Source of the DNA: Candidatus Hodarchaeota archaeon
GTDB taxonomy: Archaea; Asgardarchaeota; Heimdallarchaeia; Hodarchaeales; Hodarchaeaceae
Direction of reading: 5' to 3'
DNA: 58,739 nucleotides
Assembly: GCA_016839815.1 (NCBI GenBank)
Contig: JAEOTM010000170.1
Location: 1 to 58,739, forward strand
The notes under the pieces are model-generated. The model made no database searches, had not been told where the DNA came from, and worked only from the letters and a program-made list of their open reading frames with translations. The translations under genes and the position numbers were made by a program. Positions 52,388-58,739 of this stretch are shown piece after piece; positions within the stretch are counted from its first letter, which is position 1; each line of letters opens with the position of its first letter.

Positions 52388-52571
52388 GCATTTCGCCTTA
52401 AAAAGCTATTAGATGACTTCCTTCAAAAAAATTAAGTTAAGAAAATGGCACCCCATCTATGAATAGTGAGCTTTTAGTTATTTTATAGGACACAAAAGTT
52501 TTGAATACACTGCAAAGCACAATTCCCAGATATTTTTTCATTATTCGATAAAAACGGTGGTTAGATTTTCA

Positions 52572-53939
52572 ATGGTCAATCCTACAATCTTAGCACAAAT
52601 TCAGTTCTATATAACGATTGGATTTCACTTCATATTTCCTCCCTTATCAATCGGATTAAGTTGGTATATAGCCTATCTATTAACTCGATATATACGATCA
52701 AAAGATCTGTACTATAAAGAACAAGCTTTCTTTTGGATCAAGTTATTTGCTACAACGGTGGCAATTGGAATCCCAACAGGAGTCCTCATGGAATTCCAAT
52801 TTGGAATGAACTGGTCAGAGTTCTCCCGGTTTGTTGGGGAAGTGTTTGCTACTTTAATCTTATTAGAAGTCTTCTTTGCGTTCTTTCTTGAATCTGTATT
52901 TCTCGGTGTGATCTTATCAGGGATGCGAACAAAGAGAATTTCAGATCGAATATTATGGTTCTCTTCAATGATGGTAGCTTTGGGCACAACACTCTCATCT
53001 TTTTGGATATTAGCAGCGAACTCATGGATGCAAACACCAGGAGTCCCTGGAGCACCTGGATCTGGTTGGGATATTGTGGGGGACAAAGCAGTTCTCACCA
53101 ATTTTTGGGATATTGTCTTTACTCCCTCGATGTTTGCTAGATTCTTTCATACCGTTAATGCCTGCCTGATAGCAGGATCATTTTTCATCATTGGTATTAG
53201 TTGCCTTTATTTAATGAAAAACCGTCATCATCAGTTTGCTTATGACTCTTTGAGAGTTGCTTTAGTAGTAGGAATCGTTCTTTCAATTATGCAAGGATTT
53301 TTTGGTCATTGGCAATCTACCATCGTGGCCATCTATCAACCCGCAAAATTTGCAGCACAAGAAGGTCTATTTGAAACAACTTCGGGTGCCCCACTTGTTA
53401 TTTTTGCAATCATTGATGATTCTGGAGTTATCTTTGAAATAGGAATTCCGTTCCTTCTCAGTTTCTTGACCTGGGGAGATCCTAATGCCACTGTTACAGG
53501 ATTAGAAGCATTCCCACCTGGGGATCGTCCCTCGGTTATCCTTTCATTTTATCCTTTTCATTTAATGGTTATGATAGGCTTGTTTTTAGTGGGAGTTGCG
53601 GCACTAGGTACATTCCTTCTCTGGAAAAAGAGTTTAAAAGATGAATCTTCTTTCTTACGAAAGTGGTTCTTACGATTAGGTGTTTTAGCGGCCCCTTTAA
53701 CACTTATATCAATAAATCTCGGATGGATTACTGCTGAAAGTGGTCGACAACCTTGGATAATTCAAGATATTCTTCGAACAGCCGATGCGGCCTCAGCTGC
53801 ACCTGGAGAAGAAGTTCTACTCTCCTTGTCGACTTATATTCTCACTTACATTGTCCTTTTTGTTGCATGGATCCTAGTGATGAAACGAATATTCACTAAA
53901 GGTCCATCTTTAACCAATATCGAAGAGGTGTCTACATGA
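52572..53939 (+). CDS. cydA: Cytochrome bd quinol oxidase subunit I
   Basis: Quinol oxidase subunit that carries hemes b558, b595 and d. H19 lies in ITIGFHFIFPPLSIGL, E in FATLILLEVFFAFFLES, the second heme histidine in FFHTVNACLIAGSFF, and K/E of the quinol loop in QPAKFAAQEG. AESGRQPWIIQDILRT confirms the quinol-oxidase type. The Q-loop is short. The Arg before the heme-ligand Met in E. coli (FRxMV) is His (FHLMV). ATG 52572 gives 455 residues and H19, identical numbering to E. coli; GTG 52557 is possible. The stop overlaps cydB (ATGA). Confidence 0.93.
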   Translation: MVNPTILAQIQFYITIGFHFIFPPLSIGLSWYIAYLLTRYIRSKDLYYKEQAFFWIKLFATTVAIGIPTGVLMEFQFGMNWSEFSRFVGEVFATLILLEVFFAFFLESVFLGVILSGMRTKRISDRILWFSSMMVALGTTLSSFWILAANSWMQTPGVPGAPGSGWDIVGDKAVLTNFWDIVFTPSMFARFFHTVNACLIAGSFFIIGISCLYLMKNRHHQFAYDSLRVALVVGIVLSIMQGFFGHWQSTIVAIYQPAKFAAQEGLFETTSGAPLVIFAIIDDSGVIFEIGIPFLLSFLTWGDPNATVTGLEAFPPGDRPSVILSFYPFHLMVMIGLFLVGVAALGTFLLWKKSLKDESSFLRKWFLRLGVLAAPLTLISINLGWITAESGRQPWIIQDILRTADAASAAPGEEVLLSLSTYILTYIVLFVAWILVMKRIFTKGPSLTNIEEVST

Positions 53940-54979
53940 CTGCACTACAGGAAATTTGGTTTCTCTTCTTAGCTGTGATTGTAATTGTTTATGTAATTCT
54001 AGATGGATTTGACCTTGGAGTAGGATTCTGGTATATCTTTGCTAAAGATAAACATGAAGAGACAACACTCAATGAACGAAAGGAAATTATCCAATCTATT
54101 GCTCCTTTCTGGGATGGTAACGAAGTCTGGCTTCTTGCTGCAGGAGGAATCCTGTTTGCTGCTTTTTCAGATGTATATGCAACCGTATTTAGTGCATTCT
54201 ATATCCCATTAATCCTTGTAGTATTTTGTCTAATTATTCGTGCCGTTTCTATTGAATTCAGGGAAGAATTTCCTTCTCCTCTATGGCATAAAATTTCTGA
54301 TATTGCTTTTATTGTGGGAAGTTTAGGCCCAGCAATCGCTTTTGGAGTTTTGATTGGTAATTTAGTTCAAGGTATTGCAATTGATGCCAACAAACAATTC
54401 ACTGGCTCATTTATTGACTTTTTCAATCCATATGCTATTCTCATTGGTTCATTAGCATTGTCAATGATTATTACACACGGTGCGGTCTATTTAAGAGTCC
54501 GTGCCACTGATAAATTGGCAGCTAAAGCAACACAATGGGCTAAATTTGGAATAATTAGCTTTCTCGCAATTTCATCTAGTTCATTGGTGATAAGTCTAAT
54601 TTTCCATCCACATATCATCGATAATTATGTAGATCTACCAATTCTGCTTATCATTCCATTAATTGGATTTGTTTTTATTTTAACAACTGTCTACTTCATT
54701 TGGTATGAAAAAGAAGCAAAAAAAACCTTTATTCTTTCTTCTCTCTCAATAGCTTTTAGTATTTTGGGTGCAGGTGCAGCAATTTATCCAAATTTAGTAT
54801 TTTCATCCCTTGATGAAGCATATAGTCTAACAATTCACAATGCATCTGCAACAGATACTGGACTTTTGGTGATGCTTATAGTAGCCATCATTGCTCTTCC
54901 TCTTATATTAGTCTATACTATCTGGGTGTATCGAATGATGGGTACAAAATTAAAGGATGAAGACATTACGGGATATTAA
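53936..54979 (+). CDS. cydB: Cytochrome bd quinol oxidase subunit II
   Basis: Second membrane subunit of the bd oxidase, 347 residues with about eight membrane segments. LDGFDLGVGFWYIF, APFWDGNEVWLLAAGGILFAAF split by its normal turn, and RAVSIEFRE are signature segments. ATG 53936 overlaps the cydA stop. No short CydX-like gene is found. It lets the cell reduce oxygen at low levels, or detoxify it, without a heme-copper oxidase. Confidence 0.93.
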   Translation: MTALQEIWFLFLAVIVIVYVILDGFDLGVGFWYIFAKDKHEETTLNERKEIIQSIAPFWDGNEVWLLAAGGILFAAFSDVYATVFSAFYIPLILVVFCLIIRAVSIEFREEFPSPLWHKISDIAFIVGSLGPAIAFGVLIGNLVQGIAIDANKQFTGSFIDFFNPYAILIGSLALSMIITHGAVYLRVRATDKLAAKATQWAKFGIISFLAISSSSLVISLIFHPHIIDNYVDLPILLIIPLIGFVFILTTVYFIWYEKEAKKTFILSSLSIAFSILGAGAAIYPNLVFSSLDEAYSLTIHNASATDTGLLVMLIVAIIALPLILVYTIWVYRMMGTKLKDEDITGY

Positions 54980-54984
54980 TTGGA

Positions 54985-56100
54985 ATGTTAACCGAGAAGC
55001 AACGGGATCATCTAAGACAGTTTGCTTCTCCATCACGCGAAACAGGGTTTACACGATCTATTTACAGTTACCCAGCAAAATTTCTTTCTCATCTTCCCCG
55101 AGAACTAATTAAGATGTTCACACAAGAAGGTGATCAAATCTGTGATCCTTTTGTAGGCGGCGGAACCATAGCTCTGGAAGCTATGCTGCTTAATAGACCG
55201 TTTGTAGGATATGATATTAATCCATTTGCATTATTAGTTTCTAGAGTAAAAACTTCATATATCTCCTCAATTGAACTTAAGGAACATTTAGGACTAATAC
55301 AGAGTGAAATGAATTCGTCGACAAAACCAACACATAATTATCTTGATTCAACTGATAAAGAATGTTTGGGCATGATAATATCTACAGAGATTAATTTACT
55401 TGCCTCTACGATCAAAATCCTTGATTTCAAACCTAAAATTCAAGACTTCTTTAACTTAGCACTAATTCATGTTACTAAAATCGTCGGAAGAAGAGATTTT
55501 GAAGAACGAGAAAATTGGCGAAGTTTATCCATTGTACCAATGTTTATCCGCAAATGTACTAAGATGATTGAAGCAGTCTCTTCTTTACCAACTCTAGTTC
55601 CGTACCCTCCTACCTTGAATTTAGGTTCTAACCATAAAATGAACATTCCCAATCATAGTATAGATTTAATCATTACTTCACCTCCATATTTAGAGGTGGA
55701 TGTAGAATATCAACAAATTCAAATCCAACGAAGGAGTATCAATAGATCCAAAAGAACTAATTTCATTAATCACTTACTTGGATCAGATCCACTTCCCAAG
55801 AAAGAATTATGCTGGTCAGGAAAGAGTGGAAGGGTATATTGGAATAATTTTGAATCTACTTTAACTGAATGTCATCGAATTCTAAAACCAAATCATTATT
55901 TCTGTTTATGGACGGGATTTAAGAAAAAAGATTATCAAGATAAGCTAGAAAGACTAATTGAGAAGAATCAGTTTACTCTAGTTGATGTAATCTTAATTCC
56001 ACAAAGTGATAATCGAGCAGCATCCAGTCGATCTACTCATCATACTCGAGATACAAAAATGTTTAAGCAGGATTCAATTTTCATCTTGAGACGTAATTAA
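54985..56100 (+). CDS. Solitary site-specific DNA methyltransferase (N4-cytosine/N6-adenine type)
   Basis: A 371-residue AdoMet-dependent DNA methyltransferase. Motif I is DPFVGGGTIALEAML (54-68), motif IV is TSPPYLEV (SPPY at 232-235, the N4-cytosine style), and CLWTGF near the end fits motif VIII-like strands. The order I then IV, with a 160-residue helical insert between, is seen in a family of solitary archaeal methyltransferases. ATG 54985 lies 5 bases after cydB, so it is in the same transcript. No restriction partner is adjacent. A tRNA or RNA target cannot be excluded. Confidence 0.82.
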   Translation: MLTEKQRDHLRQFASPSRETGFTRSIYSYPAKFLSHLPRELIKMFTQEGDQICDPFVGGGTIALEAMLLNRPFVGYDINPFALLVSRVKTSYISSIELKEHLGLIQSEMNSSTKPTHNYLDSTDKECLGMIISTEINLLASTIKILDFKPKIQDFFNLALIHVTKIVGRRDFEERENWRSLSIVPMFIRKCTKMIEAVSSLPTLVPYPPTLNLGSNHKMNIPNHSIDLIITSPPYLEVDVEYQQIQIQRRSINRSKRTNFINHLLGSDPLPKKELCWSGKSGRVYWNNFESTLTECHRILKPNHYFCLWTGFKKKDYQDKLERLIEKNQFTLVDVILIPQSDNRAASSRSTHHTRDTKMFKQDSIFILRRN

Positions 56101-56187
56101 ATTATTCTCATAAGATTAAACTTAAAGTGATCTTTAAACCGCTTCCAATTGGAAAATACTAAGCAATTCAAGGTATTGAATGACACT

Positions 56188-57471
56188 ATGATATTAGAGA
56201 CAGTGAATGAAGCAGATCTCCTGATCGGAGTGCTTGAAATCGGTGCAGTAATTATTTTCTCCCTTATTGTAGCTAGAGGTCTTGGAAATCGTGGAATACC
56301 TCAAGTTTTAGGCTTAATTACTGCAGGTGTAGTAATTAGAGGATTAACGATGACAACAGGTTTTCCTACGGAGCCAACTCCAGAATTAATATATCTTATC
56401 ACTACAGGTGCTCTGGGATTTATTGGATATAATATAGGAGCTCATATAGATATATTTAAGCTTCGAGATGCTTCTTGGGGGTTGCCTATAGTATTGATTG
56501 GAGAAGCTGTAGGAGCTTTTCTAGTAGTAGCTTTATTAGTTAACTTTTTGCTACAGGATTTTGTCTTAGCTTTATTATTAGGATCTATTGCGATGGCAAC
56601 GGCCCCTGCTGCAACATCCGAAGTAATACGGGAATATAACGCCCATGGTTCACTAAGTCAAACAATTCTATTTATTATTGCATTTGATGATATACTCGCA
56701 ATCATCTTCTTCAACATAGCATTGAGCTATGCTGAATCAACTTTTGCCAGTTCTACTCTTTCATTGTTCGAAATATTCTCCCCCATCATAATTGAAATTA
56801 TTGGTTCAATAGTAATTGGAGTTATTCTTGCTTTTGCTTTGAGACCATTTCATATTGAGGGTGTCAAAGCATCTGAATCAGCAGAATACGTTTTTCCATC
56901 AGTTTTAATTTGTATTTCAGTAGCAGGACTATTACATCTCTCTGTCATTCTAAGTTGCATTGTCTTTGGTTTTGCACTAAGTACACTAGCACGGTGTGAG
57001 GATAGGGCATGTGTTCGCGGAGTAGAAAGATTATCCAGTCCTATAGTTGCCCTTTTCTTCATCCTTGTGGGATATGAGATGGACTTGAATCTATTAGTTA
57101 CTCCTTTAATCCTCACGATTTTACTCTATTTCTTTGCAAGAGCTATTGGAAAGTCTACTGGATCGTTCATAGCTTCATCGCTTACTAAAATGCCAAAGAA
57201 AGTCACTCAAAATTTACCACTTTCTCTCATAAGCCAAGCTGGTGTAGCATTGGGACTTGCAGCTTATGCTTTTACTCGATTAAATGAATTAAACATCCCA
57301 GAAGCAAGTGATATGGCTATTATTCTGATAGATGTAATTGCGGTGAGTGTTTTACTTGCAGAAATCGTTGGCCCCCTTCTATTGAAAAGAGCTTTAATTA
57401 GAGCAAAGGAAATTAAAGATCCGATTCCTGGACCATTAATTGAAAATCAGACAAACTCTCAAGCTAGATAG
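56188..57471 (+). CDS. CPA2-family cation:proton antiporter
   Basis: Na+ or K+/H+ exchanger of the CPA2 superfamily: about twelve to thirteen membrane segments in 427 residues. The ion-binding pair is D-D in IAFDDILAIIFF, and the N-terminal segment IPQVLGLITAGVVIRG is typical. No TrkA-type regulatory domain follows. ATG 56188 is used; TTG 56149 would add a 13-residue hydrophilic extension. It is a single-gene unit and probably handles pH or sodium homeostasis. Confidence 0.87.
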   Translation: MILETVNEADLLIGVLEIGAVIIFSLIVARGLGNRGIPQVLGLITAGVVIRGLTMTTGFPTEPTPELIYLITTGALGFIGYNIGAHIDIFKLRDASWGLPIVLIGEAVGAFLVVALLVNFLLQDFVLALLLGSIAMATAPAATSEVIREYNAHGSLSQTILFIIAFDDILAIIFFNIALSYAESTFASSTLSLFEIFSPIIIEIIGSIVIGVILAFALRPFHIEGVKASESAEYVFPSVLICISVAGLLHLSVILSCIVFGFALSTLARCEDRACVRGVERLSSPIVALFFILVGYEMDLNLLVTPLILTILLYFFARAIGKSTGSFIASSLTKMPKKVTQNLPLSLISQAGVALGLAAYAFTRLNELNIPEASDMAIILIDVIAVSVLLAEIVGPLLLKRALIRAKEIKDPIPGPLIENQTNSQAR

Positions 57472-57528
57472 AATTGATAGATGAGTATTAGAGAATCTAT
57501 ATCTACTCTACTCACATTGTACACTGTT

Positions 57529-57861
57529 TTATCCATAATAAGGGGGTGGAGCAGAGTCCGATTTTTGTTTCTGTTTACCTACTTGAATTTCACCATGAAC
57601 ACTTTCATAACGTTTCACGTGTTCAGACATCCAGATCGCCATTCGCTTAAATATTAATGGGCTCATCTTAATATTGGCAACAAATTCATGTTGGACAGTA
57701 TCCAATACAATTTGAGCATTTGCTCCAAGCTGTGGAATAAGCTTATCGGTAAAAAAACTAATATTTCCTTCATTCGGATTTACTCCTCCAAAAAATCCTG
57801 AAATGGCGAAACTCGGTATGTCTTCAAATTTAACTTTTCTTCGTGGTAGCTGCTGAGCCAT
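57529..57861 (-). CDS. DUF3467 family protein
   Basis: A 110-residue soluble protein of the DUF3467 family, function unknown. VQHEFVANIKMSPLIFKRMA and YESVHGEI match the conserved C-terminal part, and FGGVNPNEGNISFF is the N-terminal strand. A proline/serine-rich tail (SAPPPYYG) follows. It is convergent with the antiporter gene. Members often sit near redox or nucleotide-binding genes in archaea, but no such link is seen here. Confidence 0.7.
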   Translation of the reverse strand: MAQQLPRRKVKFEDIPSFAISGFFGGVNPNEGNISFFTDKLIPQLGANAQIVLDTVQHEFVANIKMSPLIFKRMAIWMSEHVKRYESVHGEIQVGKQKQKSDSAPPPYYG

Positions 57862-58003
57862 TGTAAAAACTTCCCAATCGATTATTTAGGAATTGGTACT
57901 TAAAATTTCACCTTAAAGGTGATTGATAACGCTGCAAAGTGATAATAGTACGTCTCAATCAAAATTATTATCTTTTCTATTTCTCTCTCGATATGTGGAA
58001 AAA

Positions 58004-58387
58004 ATGTCTTTCTGCAAATATTGTGGTAATAAACTTACAGAGGAGGCTTTTATGGGTTATTGTAGCCTGAATTGTTTAGCTGGATTTTCCAAAGGTCATT
58101 CTCACCCTAAGAGGGAAGAATATACATCTGTTCACCCGTTTTTATCTTTTGATTATCATGGTATTCCTCTGTACGAAGCAAAAACACGAATTGTTGAAGA
58201 TGTTATTGAAGCTTTCGAAAGTGGAGTTGAAGAAGTTCGTTTAATTCATGGTTACAAACATGGACAAGCGATAAAAGCTTACATATGGGGGAAAGCATTA
58301 CATCGTGAAGTCCGAGCTCTACGACCCGATATCAGCTTTCGGATTCAGAAGGGTTCTACTCGGGGAGTTAGCCTCATCAGATTCTAA
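58004..58387 (+). CDS. Zinc-finger Smr domain protein
   Basis: A 127-residue protein with an N-terminal C2-C2 zinc finger (C4, C7, C20 and C24) and a C-terminal Smr domain (FDYHGIPLYEAKTRIV and RLIHGYKHGQAIKAYIW). The Smr domain of MutS2 and related proteins is a nuclease that cuts RNA or branched DNA. The zinc finger plus Smr pairing occurs in several archaeal proteins. ATG 58004 is preferred to TTG 57923, whose extra 27 residues look non-coding. It is probably an RNA quality-control or repair factor. Confidence 0.82.
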   Translation: MSFCKYCGNKLTEEAFMGYCSLNCLAGFSKGHSHPKREEYTSVHPFLSFDYHGIPLYEAKTRIVEDVIEAFESGVEEVRLIHGYKHGQAIKAYIWGKALHREVRALRPDISFRIQKGSTRGVSLIRF

Positions 58388-58500
58388 TCAAAGTCTCGAT
58401 ATAAATTTGAATAATTTATAACTAATAGCATTATTACCTAAAAATTCGTTTATCAGATTTAAACTTAATAAACTACCCATTCTAATAGTCAGTGATCCCA

Positions 58501-58739
58501 ATGGCAATGTCATCGGAAGTTGTATTAGGTATTATCTTAATCACTCTTGCTATGATAGTTGTAATTAGTTTAGCAGGCTATTCACTTATTCAAGTTCTCT
58601 TTTATGGAAGAAAAAGGTATATATTGCAAAAAATCCCTGAGAAGGGAGCTGATTCTGTACTAACAGGAGCTGATCTCTCAAGAGATATGACTGTAACTCA
58701 AGCTACGATGACTGGTGTAGGTGCCATGATAGGGGCTGG
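58501..58739 (+). CDS. APC family amino acid permease, 3' partial
   Basis: An open frame from ATG 58501 to the window edge. It begins with a hydrophobic membrane segment (about 6-27), a basic loop, and then LSRDMTVTQATMTGVGAMIG, the helix 1 signature of amino acid-polyamine-organocation permeases (GxGAMIGxG). About 79 residues are visible, so the substrate cannot be judged. A second in-frame ATG lies at 58507. Confidence 0.75.
   Translation, partial: MAMSSEVVLGIILITLAMIVVISLAGYSLIQVLFYGRKRYILQKIPEKGADSVLTGADLSRDMTVTQATMTGVGAMIGA

Noticed and set aside
1..58739. CRISPR arrays, rRNA, tRNA and insertion sequences
   Set aside because: No regularly spaced repeats, cloverleaf with T-loop consensus, or transposase motif was seen by reading; a covariance-model search would be needed to exclude a hidden tRNA or small RNA.

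Overview
The window looks like a low-GC archaeal chromosome segment, most plausibly from an Asgard (Heimdallarchaeia-like) lineage, though phylum assignment is an inference. The archaeal signs are a type II methionine aminopeptidase, an AbrB-PhoU fusion regulator, TATA-type promoters without -35/-10 pairs, GGTGA or GGAGG ribosome binding sites, frequent TTG/GTG starts and pyrimidine-rich T-tract terminators. I see no rRNA, tRNA, CRISPR array, insertion sequence or phage gene. Both ends cut through genes: an M28-like peptidase on the left and an APC amino acid permease on the right.

Layout. 1-11.7 kb: peptide and small-molecule handling (M28-like peptidase, TauE/SafE exporter, two MFS transporters, MetAP2, DUF1028 and secernin-like Ntn hydrolases, GDPD, alpha/beta hydrolase), an anchored thioredoxin-fold protein lacking its first active-site Cys, and an overlooked 44-residue four-cysteine protein. 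12-18.4 kb: OLD-type ATPase/TOPRIM protein, membrane-anchored molybdopterin-domain-like protein, proline dehydrogenase, DUF599 protein, LysE exporter and AbrB-PhoU regulator. 18.5-30.1 kb: a complete phosphotransferase system (EI, HPr, and galactitol-type EIIA, EIIB and EIIC) together with a DegT aminotransferase, DeoC, class II aldolase, zinc polyol dehydrogenase and a BtpA/SgcQ-family protein. This is the standout locus, because a full PTS is rare in Archaea.

30.1-41.2 kb: a very large GH13-type glycosidase, unknown small proteins, a HGSNAT-like membrane protein, a RING-like zinc protein, unknown membrane proteins and an ABC export-type operon. 41.3-44.8 kb: an iscS-iscU-tusA operon whose IscS has lost the PLP-binding lysine, followed by a membrane protein that ends right after a histidine-kinase dimerisation domain and a single-domain response regulator. 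44.8-51.3 kb: dolichol-kinase-like protein, solitary Eco57I-like methyltransferase, CorA, and a BtrH-PadR-GyrI operon with two copies of a palindrome upstream. 51.4-58.7 kb: aldo/keto reductase, cytochrome bd oxidase (cydAB), a second solitary DNA methyltransferase, CPA2 antiporter, DUF3467 protein and a zinc-finger Smr protein.

Read together, the genes suggest a heterotrophic archaeon that uses peptides, amino acids and polyols or sugars, builds Fe-S clusters by an ISC-like route, and can consume oxygen with a bd oxidase. The PTS locus could work as one pathway: EI and HPr pass phosphate from PEP to EIIA, EIIB and EIIC, which import and phosphorylate a polyol or sugar; the dehydrogenase oxidises it; and the class II aldolase and/or DeoC cleave it. 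The substrate cannot be read from the sequence.
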